This document shows positions 25,338 to 33,956 of a stretch of 35,852 nucleotides of DNA, piece by piece. Source of the DNA: Prolixibacteraceae bacterium. GTDB taxonomy: Bacteria > Bacteroidota > Bacteroidia > Bacteroidales > Prolixibacteraceae. Within the stretch, counting starts at the first letter, position 1. Every line of letters starts with the position of its first letter. The stretch lies in assembly GCA_016930365.1 (NCBI GenBank), contig JAFGGY010000083.1, positions 1-35,852 on the forward strand. The letters are read 5' to 3'. The notes below the pieces were generated by a model. That model saw nothing but the letters and a program-made list of their open reading frames with translations. It did not search any database and was not told where the DNA came from. The position numbers were made by a program, and so were the translations under genes.

Positions 25338-25628
25338 CTATTTAAATATGATGTTATAAATAACAGGTGTGCCAACACTTTCGTTCAATGAGGCCAATAT
25401 TCGCGAGCGCATCATAAACAATTCGTGTCGCACCACCGGCGATTCGATATGGACAAAAAGTGTTTTATTTCGAATATAAATTGATGAAGTTGCATTGGCA
25501 ACACCAATACCTAAGATCTTCGCCCAATTGTTAATTAGCCTTGTTTCCAGAATTTTTTGTTCGTATGCCGAATTGCTAACCACCTCTTTCAGTATGTCGC
25601 TTATTTTTTGAGTTTCTCTACGCCTCAT
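25338..25628 (-). CDS. DUF721 (DciA-like) protein
   Basis: 96 residues. DUF721 covers DciA, the ancestral loader of the replicative helicase DnaB. Seen: a short positively charged N-terminus MRRRETQKISDILKEVV, the INNWAKILGIGVANAT core, and LFVHIESPVVRHELFMMRSRI. It overlaps recF by 4 bases (ATGA), the typical Bacteroidota recF-DUF721 neighbourhood. The role in helicase loading is inferred from the family. The missing DnaC in most Bacteroidota is compatible with it. Confidence 0.8.
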   Translation of the reverse strand: MRRRETQKISDILKEVVSNSAYEQKILETRLINNWAKILGIGVANATSSIYIRNKTLFVHIESPVVRHELFMMRSRILASLNESVGTPVIYNIIFK

Positions 25629-26728
25629 AGCACCAATTCTCCATTATTAATTCTGAATATTCGGTAATGCGAGCCCACTTTCGCGATGATATTTTCGAGA
25701 TGTTCGCGATTGGTATCGGTTAAAAATATCTGTCCAAATTTTTCTTCTGAAACCAGATGAATAATTTTTTCTACTCTGCCGGCATCGAGCTTATCGAATA
25801 CATCGTCGAGCAACAGCAACGGAGTAATTCCGCTTTGTTTCTTCAGGTATTCAAACTGAGCCAATTTTAAAGCTACCAGGTAGGTTTTAGTTTGCCCCTG
25901 CGAACCTACTTTCTTCATCGGGTAATTTCCCAGGTTCAATAATAAATCGTCTTTATGTACCCCAACCGATGTAAACTGAACCACCCGGTCTTTGCCCTGG
26001 TTAACGTCGAGCTGGTCGCACAATAAACCATCGAATAACGAAGATTGGTAGTCGAGTTCAACCGATTCGTTGCCTCCCGAAATATGCTCGTAAAAAGTTT
26101 GAAAAACGGGCGTAATTTCTGCAATAAAAGCTTTTCGTCTCTCAAAAATCCGACTGCCGTACTCGTGTAGCTGGTCGTTATAAATAGAAAGTGTATCCTG
26201 ATCGAAACGATTTTCAGCATAAAAGATTTTTAAAAGATTGTTACGCTGCAAAAGCACCCGGTTGTAGCGAAGCAATGCATCGAGGTAAGTGTTGTCAAAC
26301 TGCGAGATAACACCATCCATAAACTTGCGCCGTTCCTCGCTGCCACCAATAATCAGCGATGTATCCGACGGCGAAACCATCACCAATGGATACAAACCAA
26401 TATGTTCGCTAAATCGCTTGTAGGGCTTTCCGTTACGTTTAACCTGTTTTTTTTGATTAAGACGATAGCCTACCGACACCTGCTCTCCAGCACCTTCGTC
26501 GTTTTTATATGCCCCCTGCAAACCAAACATCTGGCAGTCATGCCGCACATTCATGGCATCAACAGCCGTAAAAAAGCTTTTAGTAAACGACAAATAATAG
26601 ATCGCATCAAGAAGATTTGTTTTTCCGGCTCCGTTATTGCCCAAAAAGCAATTCAACTTTGCACTAAATTCAAACTCAGCCAAGGCGATATTTTTATAAT
26701 CTAAAACAGATAAAGATTGCAGATACAT
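25625..26728 (-). CDS. recF: DNA replication and repair protein RecF
   Basis: An SMC-like ATPase that loads RecA at gaps with RecO and RecR. 367 residues from the ATG at 26728, and 369 if the ATG two codons upstream at 26734 is used. I prefer 26728 because family members begin MYLxxLxLxxFKN. Seen: Walker A GNNGAGKTN at about 30-38, the ABC signature region VGSQGQTKTYLVALKLAQ, and Walker B with D-loop LLLLDDVFDKLDAGR. A minus-strand promoter (TTTA-N19-TAATTTTG) lies directly upstream. It leads a four- or five-gene operon. Confidence 0.95.
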   Translation of the reverse strand: MYLQSLSVLDYKNIALAEFEFSAKLNCFLGNNGAGKTNLLDAIYYLSFTKSFFTAVDAMNVRHDCQMFGLQGAYKNDEGAGEQVSVGYRLNQKKQVKRNGKPYKRFSEHIGLYPLVMVSPSDTSLIIGGSEERRKFMDGVISQFDNTYLDALLRYNRVLLQRNNLLKIFYAENRFDQDTLSIYNDQLHEYGSRIFERRKAFIAEITPVFQTFYEHISGGNESVELDYQSSLFDGLLCDQLDVNQGKDRVVQFTSVGVHKDDLLLNLGNYPMKKVGSQGQTKTYLVALKLAQFEYLKKQSGITPLLLLDDVFDKLDAGRVEKIIHLVSEEKFGQIFLTDTNREHLENIIAKVGSHYRIFRINNGELVL

Positions 26729-26753
26729 GTGCATTTATTTTCAGCAAAATTGG

Positions 26754-26784
26754 CAAAATTATCCCAAAAAACAGCCTTTTTAAA
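26754..26784 (-). promoter_or_regulatory. Promoter of the recF operon
   Basis: On the minus strand TTTA (26784-26781), 19 bases, then TAATTTTG (26761-26754): a full -7 match with three of four -33 bases. The start of transcription is predicted about 13-20 bases before the recF ATG. Confidence 0.6.
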
Positions 26785-26886
26785 ATAACAGATGCAAAAA
26801 GGCATTAAAACAATGCTCATGCTGAAACAGTTCAAACATTTTTCCAAAATTGTTAAGTAAAATGACACGTTATAATCAAAAAAAAC

Positions 26887-26894
26887 TATTTTTG
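26887..26894 (+). promoter_or_regulatory. Promoter -7 element (TATTTTTG) before the membrane TPR gene
   Basis: TATTTTTG fits TAnnTTTG and ends 27 bases before the ATG at 26922. It is divergent from the recF promoter. No -33 element is clear. Confidence 0.5.
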
Positions 26895-26921
26895 TGGGCA
26901 ATTAAAAAATACTAATTAGCG

Positions 26922-27608
26922 ATGGCAAAGAATAAAAATATCAAGCATGAAGACAGCATGCAGGAAGTTGAACAAGCACTAACAAAAACAGAACAGTTCC
27001 TTGAGAATCATTTAAACCTTGTTCTTTACGTTATAGGTGGAATTATTGTTGTTATTTTGGGGGTGTTGGGCATACAACGCTACTATGTTAGCCCAAAAAA
27101 CGCAGAAGCACAAGAACAAATTTACGGTGCTCAGAACCATTTCAGTAAAGATTCGTTCAACCTTGCCTTAAACGGCGATGGTGTATCACTTGGTTTTTTA
27201 GATATTATTGACAACTACAGCTCAACCGATGCCGGTAAATTGGCGCAGTACTATGCCGGAATTTCGTACCTGCACCTTGGCGATTACGAAGCTGCCATTA
27301 CTCACCTGAAAAAGTTCAAAACCGACGACTTGCTCGTTGCACCACTAGCACAATCGGCTTTGGGTGATGCCTATGTTGAACTCGAAGAATACAACAAAGC
27401 TATTACAGCTTATAACAAAGCACTAAAAATTAGCGACAACAATTTCACATCACCTTCTATTTTAAATAAACTGGCTCTGGTTTACGAAAAACAAGGAGAT
27501 ACGGCTAAAGCACTTGAGATATACAAACAAATTAAAAAAGACTATCCCAGCAGCCCGGATGCTGTAAATGTTGAAAAAAGCATTGCCCGCATTCAACAAA
27601 ACATGTAA
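26922..27608 (+). CDS. Membrane-anchored TPR protein, YfgM-like
   Basis: 228 residues. A charged N-terminal cytoplasmic part (1-31), then one transmembrane helix at about 32-52 (LNLVLYVIGGIIVVILGVLG), then about 175 residues predicted outside. Two or three TPR units occur at about 108-220 (YYAGISYLHLGDYEAAI, GDAYVELEEYNKAI, LALVYEKQGDTAKAL). The shape matches YfgM, a single-pass TPR protein that works with SecYEG and periplasmic chaperones, but a more general scaffold role is equally possible. A terminator follows at 27638, so it is probably a single-gene unit. Confidence 0.8.
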   Translation: MAKNKNIKHEDSMQEVEQALTKTEQFLENHLNLVLYVIGGIIVVILGVLGIQRYYVSPKNAEAQEQIYGAQNHFSKDSFNLALNGDGVSLGFLDIIDNYSSTDAGKLAQYYAGISYLHLGDYEAAITHLKKFKTDDLLVAPLAQSALGDAYVELEEYNKAITAYNKALKISDNNFTSPSILNKLALVYEKQGDTAKALEIYKQIKKDYPSSPDAVNVEKSIARIQQNM

Positions 27609-27637
27609 TCAATCAAATTCTGATAAATAATCGAATT

Positions 27638-27666
27638 ACGGGCGGCTTTGTGCAGCCCGTTTTTTA
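27638..27666 (+). terminator. Intrinsic terminator after the TPR gene
   Basis: A 6-bp GC-rich stem ACGGGC (27638-27643) with GCCCGT (27655-27660), followed by six Ts. It lies 30 bases after the stop codon and 31 bases before ribH. Confidence 0.8.
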
Positions 27667-27696
27667 TTTATAAACACACAATCAAATAATTATACA

Positions 27697-28185
27697 ATGG
27701 CAACAAAAAACCTGTCTGAATACGATATAAACTCAATTCCATCAGCCGAAGGAATGAAGTTTGGAATTGTTGTAGCCGAATGGAACTATCAAATTACCGG
27801 ACAGCTGGCAAAGGGAGCCATCGACACGCTGCAAAAACATGGTGCAAATTTCGACAATATTTTCGTAAAACACGTTCCAGGCACTTTTGAGCTTACTTTG
27901 GGCGGGCAATTCTTTGCCGAATATACCGATGTGGACGCAATTATATTATTGGGATGTGTAATACAGGGTGAAACAAGGCACTTCGATTTTATTTGCCAGG
28001 GAGTAACACAAGGAACCACCCAACTAAACATGAACTACAATTTGCCTGTGATTTTTGGTGTTCTCACCACCGATAACGAACAGCAAGCCCTCGACCGTTC
28101 GGGCGGCAAGCTGGGTAACAAAGGCGACGAGGCAGCAATTACTGCCATTAAAATGGTGAATCTTCAGCGCGAAATAGAAAAATAA
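27697..28185 (+). CDS. ribH: 6,7-dimethyl-8-ribityllumazine synthase
   Basis: The penultimate step of riboflavin synthesis: it condenses the 4-carbon phosphate with the ribityl uracil to give lumazine. 162 residues. Seen: [10 protein letters not shown] with the FxxN/WN substrate position at about 26-35, [10 protein letters not shown] at 59-68, [14 protein letters not shown] with catalytic His95, and the C-terminal [14 protein letters not shown]. The other riboflavin genes are not in this window. The only promoter evidence is its position just after a terminator, and no TAnnTTTG box is seen, so its start of transcription is unknown. Confidence 0.95.
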   Translation: MATKNLSEYDINSIPSAEGMKFGIVVAEWNYQITGQLAKGAIDTLQKHGANFDNIFVKHVPGTFELTLGGQFFAEYTDVDAIILLGCVIQGETRHFDFICQGVTQGTTQLNMNYNLPVIFGVLTTDNEQQALDRSGGKLGNKGDEAAITAIKMVNLQREIEK

Positions 28186-28279
28186 CAACAACACACTGTT
28201 CTTGCACAAAATTCAAACACACTCCAGTTGGACTTATCTTTATAAAATTTCATAAAAAGCAGCTGCATAACATAAAAAA

Positions 28280-28302
28280 TGAAAACATTAATCATGTTTT
28301 CA
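28280..28302. promoter_or_regulatory. 23-bp dyad before the hydrogenase operon
   Basis: TGAAAACAT (28280-28288), five bases, ATGTTTTCA (28294-28302): a perfect 9-bp inverted repeat, 65 bases before the ATG of the first hydrogenase gene. It is a candidate operator, or less likely a weak ribH terminator. It does not match the Rex or Fnr/Crp consensus I know. Otherwise this 182-bp gap shows no -7 box. Confidence 0.4.
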
Positions 28303-28367
28303 CTGTCGCTTTTTCAAACAAATCTTGCTAACTTACGAAAAGTTAACCCACTAAACCTTATCGTATT

Positions 28368-28880
28368 ATGGCAAATGAAACTGAAACTGTTGTCAAACAC
28401 TGCCAGTGCAGCGAAGTAAGCGAAGCCGAACTTTACGAACGACTAACCACCATTGTACGGTCGCAACGAACAGTCCCCGGAGCACTCATCCCGGTACTGC
28501 AAACAGCCCAAAACCTTTTTGGCTACCTCCCCGAAAATGCACTTCGCATTATCAGCAAAGAACTTAAAATCCCCTACAGCGAAGTAGCCGGAGTGGTAGG
28601 ATTTTACTCCTATTTTTCTACCGTTCCCAAAGGCAAATACACCATACGCGTTTGCCTCGGAACAGCCTGTTACGTACGTGGAGGACAAGACGTTCTGCGT
28701 GCTCTTCAAAACGAGCTCAACATTAATATTGGTGGCACAACGCCCGATCGAAAATTCTCGCTCGAAGTAGGACGGTGCTTTGGCGCATGTGGCCTTGCAC
28801 CCGTTGTTATGGTTGGCGACCAGACTTTTCAGCGCGTTAAGCCCGCCAAAGTAGGCGAAATACTGAAAAGCTTCGAATAA
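28368..28880 (+). CDS. NuoE-like [2Fe-2S] subunit of a hydrogenase/transhydrogenase complex
   Basis: A 170-residue thioredoxin-like ferredoxin of the NuoE/HndA type. It carries the [2Fe-2S] cluster that passes electrons between the flavin subunit and the other centres. Cysteine ligands seen: C96 and C101 in VCLGTACYV (C-x4-C), C137 and C141 in GRCFGACG (C-x3-C). The first 20 residues contain a CQC that is not part of the usual cluster. It is followed after 66 bases by the fused NuoF-GltD protein and then the hydrogenase, giving the order HndA, HndBC-like fusion, HndD-like. Confidence 0.88.
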   Translation: MANETETVVKHCQCSEVSEAELYERLTTIVRSQRTVPGALIPVLQTAQNLFGYLPENALRIISKELKIPYSEVAGVVGFYSYFSTVPKGKYTIRVCLGTACYVRGGQDVLRALQNELNINIGGTTPDRKFSLEVGRCFGACGLAPVVMVGDQTFQRVKPAKVGEILKSFE

Positions 28881-28946
28881 ATCCTTTGCTTCATACCAAT
28901 TACTGCCTTAACCAGGCATTTTATTCATTTCGTAAACGACAACAAA

Positions 28947-31900
28947 ATGAGTACACCAAAAAAAATTACTTCACCCGGAGAATTCGACCACTACTCCGAA
29001 CAATTAATTGAGCAATACAAAACCAGCAACAACCAGGCGGATGAAATTATACAAATTTGTACCGGCGGCGGTTGTATTGCCTGCGGTTCGCTTACAATTC
29101 ATTCCGAATTGAAAGCCAACCTCGAAAAAAGAGGAATCGACAAGCGTTTTATCATAAAAACCACCGGCTGCATGGGACCATGCTCAAAAGGACCGGTTTT
29201 GCTTATGAAAAAATCGGGCGTTTTTTACGAAAATGTTCAAATGGCCGACATCGACGAGCTTGTTGAGAAGCAACTTCTAAATGGCGAAACTGTTGAACAC
29301 CTGCTGCACCACTCCGACGAAGACGGGAAACCCGTACCCCACATCAACGACATTAAGCTTTTTAACCGTCAACGAAAAATAGTATTGCGTCGTTGCGGCA
29401 ACATCGATCCAACCAACATTAACGATTATATCGAAGCCGGAGGATATGCTTCTCTACGAAAAGTACTGACCCGTCTAACTCCCGAACAGGTTATAGACGA
29501 AATGAAAAAATCGGGGCTGCGAGGCCGCGGTGGTGCCGGTTTCCCCACCTGGATGAAATGGAACCTTGCCCAAAAAGAAACAGCCAACCAAAAATATATG
29601 CTCTGCAATGCCGACGAAGGCGACCCCGGCGCATATATGGATCGGAGCACACTCGAAGGCGATCCGCACAGTGTTATCGAAGGCATGGCCATTGGCGGCT
29701 ACACCATTGGTGCAACCCGGGGTTTTGTGTATGTTCGTGCCGAATACCCACTAGCCATCGAACGCCTGTCAAAAGCCATAAATGATGCACGTACGATGGG
29801 GCTCATAGGCAAAAACATTATGGGCACAGGCATCGATTTCGAACTCGATATTCGAATGGGGTCAGGTGCTTTTGTTTGTGGCGAAGAAACAGCCTTAATG
29901 GCCTCGATTGAAGGCAAACGCGGAGAACCACGCCCACGCCCCCCCTTCCCAACAACCGCCGGTCTTTGGGGCAAACCAACCGTACTAAACAATGTTGAAA
30001 CACTGGCAAATATCAATACTATAATCGACAAAGGAGGCGAATGGTTTGCTCAATACGGAACCGGGAAAAGCCGAGGTACTAAAATTTTTGCCCTGGCAGG
30101 TGCCATAAAAAACTCGGGCATGTACGAAGTACCAATTGGAACAAGCCTTGGCGACCTTATCTACGACATTGGAGGAGGCACCAACAGTGGCAAACCCTTT
30201 AAAGCAGCACAAATAGGCGGTCCTTCGGGTGGTTGCATTCCCAAACAACATTTGAATGTATCGCTCGATTACGAATCGCTGAACGAATTAGGAGCTATTA
30301 TGGGTTCGGGCGGTTTAATAGCCATGGACGAAGACACCTGCATGGTTGATATGGCCAAATTCTTCCTCGATTTTGTAGTAGAAGAGAGCTGCGGAAAATG
30401 CACGCCCTGCCGGGTTGGCACCAAACGGATGTACGAAATACTCGACCGCATTACCAGCGGACATGGAGAAGAGGGAGACATCGAAAAACTTGAAAGCCTT
30501 GGCAACTGGATAAAAAAAACATCGCTGTGCGGTCTGGGGCAATCGGCTCCCAACCCCGTACTGTCAACCATACGATACTTCAGACACGAATACGAAATGC
30601 ACATTCGCGATCACAAATGCGAAGCCGGAGTATGTGCCAAACTGGTACGAGCCCCATGCCAAAGTGCCTGTCCGGCCGGTGTTGATGTGCCGGGATTTGT
30701 ATCGCTAACTGCCGAAAAACGCTATGCCGAAGCACTTCGCCTGCATCGCGAACGCAACCCATTTGCCGCCGTGTGTGCCCGGGTTTGTTTCCACACCTGC
30801 GAAGACAAATGCCGCAGAGCTACCCTCGACGCTCCGGTTTCTATCCGTGGCGTTAAACGATTTATGGTTGACCAGGAAATAACCATTCAAACTCCCGAAA
30901 TAAGAGAAAACGAAGAAAACGCTCAACGAAAGATTGCCATCGTTGGTGCCGGACCTGCCGGCTTATCGTGTGCCTATTTTCTGGCACGACTGGGATATCG
31001 CCCTGTTATTTTCGAGGCCGAACAACGCCCAGGTGGTATGCTGGTGCAAACCATTCCGGCATATCGCTTGCCACGTGAGATTCTTGCCCGCGAAATCCGC
31101 ATGATTGAAAACATGGGCGTAGATATACGTACCGGAATGGCATTGGGAAGTGATTTCACCCTTAAATCATTAAAAGAAGAGGGCTACGAAGCTGTATTTA
31201 TCGGGGTAGGAAACCCACAAGGATTAAAACCACCAATCCCAAATATCAACAGCGAAGGCGTGGTTGATGCGTTGAAATTTTTGCAAACCTATAACCTTCG
31301 TGGATCGGTACCGGTTGGCAAAAAAATAATTGTAGTTGGCGGCGGAAATGCAGCCATCGATGCAGCACGAACAGCGGTACGACTTGATGCCGAAAAAGTA
31401 AGTATCGTATATCGGCGCACACAGGACGAAATGCCGGCCTGGGCCGAAGAAATTGACGCAGCTGTTGATGAAAAAATCGAATTACTGACCCTTACAAATC
31501 CAAAAGAAATTATTGTTAAAAACGGCAGTGTTACCGGCATGCAATGCATACGCATGAAACTTGGAGCCTTCGACTCAAGCGGACGCCGCCGTCCGGTAGA
31601 AAGCGACGAATCGTTTGTACTAAAAGCCGACCAGATAATTATTGCCACCGGACAAACCCTCGACACCGATAAAATACTCGACGGAACGCCCCTTGAACTG
31701 GTTCATAAATCGCAAATTAAATGCAACCCGCGAACCGGACAAACCTCGGTTTCGTGGATATTCACCGGTGGAGATGCTGCTACAGGCCCCTCGTCGGTAA
31801 TTGAAGCAGTAGGTGCCGGCGAACGTGCAGCCGTTGGAATCGACGAGATGCTAACCGGCTCTACACATGCCTTTTGGCGCGAAGAAAAGGTGAACGACAC

Positions 31901-32066
31901 CTACTTCGACCCCGATGCCGATCCGGCGAAATACCCACGCACCCCCATGGTTATGTTACCAGCCGACCGACGCATGCACAATTTCGACGAAGTAGAACTG
32001 GTTTGGCCCGAAAATGAAGCCATCAGGCAAGCACGAAGATGCCTGAGGTGCGATTACGGCAATTAG
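28947..32066 (+). CDS. Fused NuoF-type NADH dehydrogenase and GltD/NfnB-type flavoprotein
   Basis: 1039 residues. Domains in order: a thioredoxin-like [2Fe-2S] domain at about 30-130 (C38, C43, C46, C75, C79); the NuoF/HydB FMN- and NADH-binding region with GRGGAGFP at 193-200 and NADEGDPGAYMDR near 221-233; the SLBB part; a [4Fe-4S] loop with C482, C485, C488, C528. Then a dihydropyrimidine-dehydrogenase-like two-cluster domain with cysteines from 563 to 622. Last is a GltD/NfnB-like flavoprotein: GAGPAG at 667-672 for FAD, GGGNAA at 798-803 with VYRRT at about 821-825 for NAD(P)H, and TGGDAATGPSSV near the end. The NADPH preference is inferred from the YRR site. Together these could link NADH, NADPH and ferredoxin or H2 in one enzyme. 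Confidence 0.85.
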   Translation: MSTPKKITSPGEFDHYSEQLIEQYKTSNNQADEIIQICTGGGCIACGSLTIHSELKANLEKRGIDKRFIIKTTGCMGPCSKGPVLLMKKSGVFYENVQMADIDELVEKQLLNGETVEHLLHHSDEDGKPVPHINDIKLFNRQRKIVLRRCGNIDPTNINDYIEAGGYASLRKVLTRLTPEQVIDEMKKSGLRGRGGAGFPTWMKWNLAQKETANQKYMLCNADEGDPGAYMDRSTLEGDPHSVIEGMAIGGYTIGATRGFVYVRAEYPLAIERLSKAINDARTMGLIGKNIMGTGIDFELDIRMGSGAFVCGEETALMASIEGKRGEPRPRPPFPTTAGLWGKPTVLNNVETLANINTIIDKGGEWFAQYGTGKSRGTKIFALAGAIKNSGMYEVPIGTSLGDLIYDIGGGTNSGKPFKAAQIGGPSGGCIPKQHLNVSLDYESLNELGAIMGSGGLIAMDEDTCMVDMAKFFLDFVVEESCGKCTPCRVGTKRMYEILDRITSGHGEEGDIEKLESLGNWIKKTSLCGLGQSAPNPVLSTIRYFRHEYEMHIRDHKCEAGVCAKLVRAPCQSACPAGVDVPGFVSLTAEKRYAEALRLHRERNPFAAVCARVCFHTCEDKCRRATLDAPVSIRGVKRFMVDQEITIQTPEIRENEENAQRKIAIVGAGPAGLSCAYFLARLGYRPVIFEAEQRPGGMLVQTIPAYRLPREILAREIRMIENMGVDIRTGMALGSDFTLKSLKEEGYEAVFIGVGNPQGLKPPIPNINSEGVVDALKFLQTYNLRGSVPVGKKIIVVGGGNAAIDAARTAVRLDAEKVSIVYRRTQDEMPAWAEEIDAAVDEKIELLTLTNPKEIIVKNGSVTGMQCIRMKLGAFDSSGRRRPVESDESFVLKADQIIIATGQTLDTDKILDGTPLELVHKSQIKCNPRTGQTSVSWIFTGGDAATGPSSVIEAVGAGERAAVGIDEMLTGSTHAFWREEKVNDTYFDPDADPAKYPRTPMVMLPADRRMHNFDEVELVWPENEAIRQARRCLRCDYGN

Positions 32067-32096
32067 CAAACAATTCGTTTTAAAACTTTTACTACT

Positions 32097-33863
32097 ATGA
32101 AGAATACGGTATATATTAATAAGAAAGCGATTGAAGTTGAATCAGGAACGACCATACTGCAAGCTGCGGCACAGGCAGGCATAAAAATTCCAACGCTCTG
32201 CCATCTTGAAGGACAGATACCCAAAGGTGCCTGCAGGGTTTGCATGGTTGATGTTGAAGGTGCTAAAAACATGGTGGCTTCGTGTACCACTCCGGTGAAT
32301 GACGGGATGAAAATAACAACCAACTCGCGCGAAGTTCGCGAAGCCCGCAAATTTGTACTCGAACTGCTGCTGTCGGAACATTGCGGCGACTGCAAAACCT
32401 GTGTCCGAAACGACGATTGCGAGCTACAACAGCTTGCCATTGAAATGGGGGTGATGGAAATTGCCTACCCTGGCGAAAAGCTTATCACCCGCATCGACGA
32501 ATCAACACCGGCGCTGGTACGCGATTCGGGCAAATGCATTAAATGCCGCCGATGCCTTACCGTATGCAACGAGGTACAAGGAATTGGAGCTTTAGCTGCA
32601 CAGGGACGAGGGTTCGATTCGGTTATAGGACCGGCTTTTGACAATGCGCTCGAAGGAGTGCAGTGTGTACAGTGTGGCCAATGCGCTGCGGTATGCCCCG
32701 TAGGTGCTATAACCGAAAAAGAACACATCGATTATGTGTGGGAAGCCATCGAAGACCCTTCGAAATTTGTGGTAGTACAAACCGCACCCGCCATCCGGGC
32801 TGCACTGGGCGAATGTTTCGATTACGAACCGGGCACCCTGGTTACCGGCAAAATGGTATCGGCCTTAAGGCTCATCGGCTTCGACCGTATTTTTGATACC
32901 AACTTTGCAGCCGACCTCACCATTATGGAAGAAGGAACCGAATTGCTAACCCGGCTCAAAACAGCGCTGGTTGATAAAAAGCAGGTGGCCTTGCCAATGT
33001 TTACCTCATGCTCGCCGGGTTGGATTAAATATGCCGAATACTTTTACCCCGAATTTTTAAACAACATTTCAACCTGCAAATCACCGCAACAAATGTTTGG
33101 TGCAGTAGCCAAGACTTATATGGCTAAAAAAGAAAAAATTGACCCGAAAAACATTGTGGTGGTTTCGGTAATGCCATGCACCGCGAAAAAATTCGAAGCC
33201 GGCAGAGACGAGATGAACGCCAGTGGTTATCAGGACGTGGACTATGTGCTGACCACACGCGAGCTGGCACGCATGATAAAACAAACCGGCATCGATTTTA
33301 AAGCACTTGACGATGACAAAATGGATTCGCCACTGGGACAAAGCTCCGGTGCTGCCGATATTTTCGCCAATACCGGCGGAGTAATGGAAGCCGCAGTACG
33401 TACAGCCTACGAATTAGTAACCGGCAAGGAGCTACCGCTCAAAAATCTTCACATAAAAGAAGTAACTGGGCTTGAAGGTGTTAAAAAAGCCAGTTTGAAA
33501 ATCGAAGGCTGCTTACCCGAATGGAGCTTTCTCGAAGGAGTTGAACTAAAGGTTGGTGTAGCACACGGATTGGGCAATGCCCGTAAAATTATTGAAGCCG
33601 TACGTGCCGGCGAAACTTTTCATTTTATCGAAATAATGACTTGCCCCGGAGGCTGCATTGGCGGTGGAGGTCAACCCCGTTTTACAACCGACGAGGTAAG
33701 GCAAAAACGCATAGAAGCCATTTATAAAGAAGACGAAGGAAAAACCATTCGAAAATCGCACATGAACCCTGAAATTGTACAGATTTACGAAGAGTTTTTG
33801 AAAAAGCCCCTGGGCAGTATATCACACTCGTTGCTGCACACGCACTATCACGAACGAAATTAA
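32097..33863 (+). CDS. [FeFe] hydrogenase catalytic subunit (HydA/HndD-type)
   Basis: 588 residues, soluble. It makes or uses H2 at the H-cluster. The N-terminal plant-ferredoxin-like [2Fe-2S] site is C35, C46, C49, C63. The His-ligated [4Fe-4S] site is H95, C99, C102, C108. Two further [4Fe-4S] sites are at C147/150/153/157 and C190/193/196/200. H-cluster motifs: TSCSPGW at 303-309 (usually TSCCPxW, so Ser306 is unusual), VMPCTAKKFE with C361, and EIMTCPGGCIGGGGQP with C516 and C520. The order and size match the M3/group A multimeric enzymes. It lies 30 bases after the fusion gene and is the last gene of the operon. The maturases HydE, F and G are not in this window and must be elsewhere. 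Confidence 0.9.
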   Translation: MKNTVYINKKAIEVESGTTILQAAAQAGIKIPTLCHLEGQIPKGACRVCMVDVEGAKNMVASCTTPVNDGMKITTNSREVREARKFVLELLLSEHCGDCKTCVRNDDCELQQLAIEMGVMEIAYPGEKLITRIDESTPALVRDSGKCIKCRRCLTVCNEVQGIGALAAQGRGFDSVIGPAFDNALEGVQCVQCGQCAAVCPVGAITEKEHIDYVWEAIEDPSKFVVVQTAPAIRAALGECFDYEPGTLVTGKMVSALRLIGFDRIFDTNFAADLTIMEEGTELLTRLKTALVDKKQVALPMFTSCSPGWIKYAEYFYPEFLNNISTCKSPQQMFGAVAKTYMAKKEKIDPKNIVVVSVMPCTAKKFEAGRDEMNASGYQDVDYVLTTRELARMIKQTGIDFKALDDDKMDSPLGQSSGAADIFANTGGVMEAAVRTAYELVTGKELPLKNLHIKEVTGLEGVKKASLKIEGCLPEWSFLEGVELKVGVAHGLGNARKIIEAVRAGETFHFIEIMTCPGGCIGGGGQPRFTTDEVRQKRIEAIYKEDEGKTIRKSHMNPEIVQIYEEFLKKPLGSISHSLLHTHYHERN

Positions 33864-33866
33864 CTA

Positions 33867-33896
33867 AAAAAGAGGTGACAAGTATCACCTCTTTTT
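33867..33896 (+). terminator. Strong terminator of the hydrogenase operon
   Basis: A 12-bp perfect stem AAAAAGAGGTGA (33867-33878) with TCACCTCTTTTT (33885-33896) around a 6-base loop. The T run is part of the stem. It sits three bases after the hydrogenase stop codon, so the FemAB-like gene needs its own promoter. Confidence 0.9.
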
Positions 33897-33921
33897 ATTT
33901 TCAATCTCATCAAAAGAGTTC

Positions 33922-33929
33922 TACATTTG
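33922..33929 (+). promoter_or_regulatory. Promoter -7 element (TACATTTG) for the FemAB-like gene
   Basis: TACATTTG fits TAnnTTTG, with a weak T-run at the -33 position (33898-33901). It covers the TTG at 33927 that an ORF caller might take as the start, so the first usable start is the ATG at 33957. Confidence 0.5.
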
Positions 33930-33956
33930 CCGGCCGAAATTACAATTCGTAGTGAT

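Noticed and set aside
28279-28419. A 46-codon ORF with a signal-peptide-like start before the NuoE-like gene
   Set aside because: It overlaps the true gene by 52 bases in another frame, and its start falls in the dyad. There is no other support.
33927-33956. TTG start ten codons upstream of the FemAB-like gene
   Set aside because: It is part of a promoter -7 box, so it cannot be in the transcript from that promoter.
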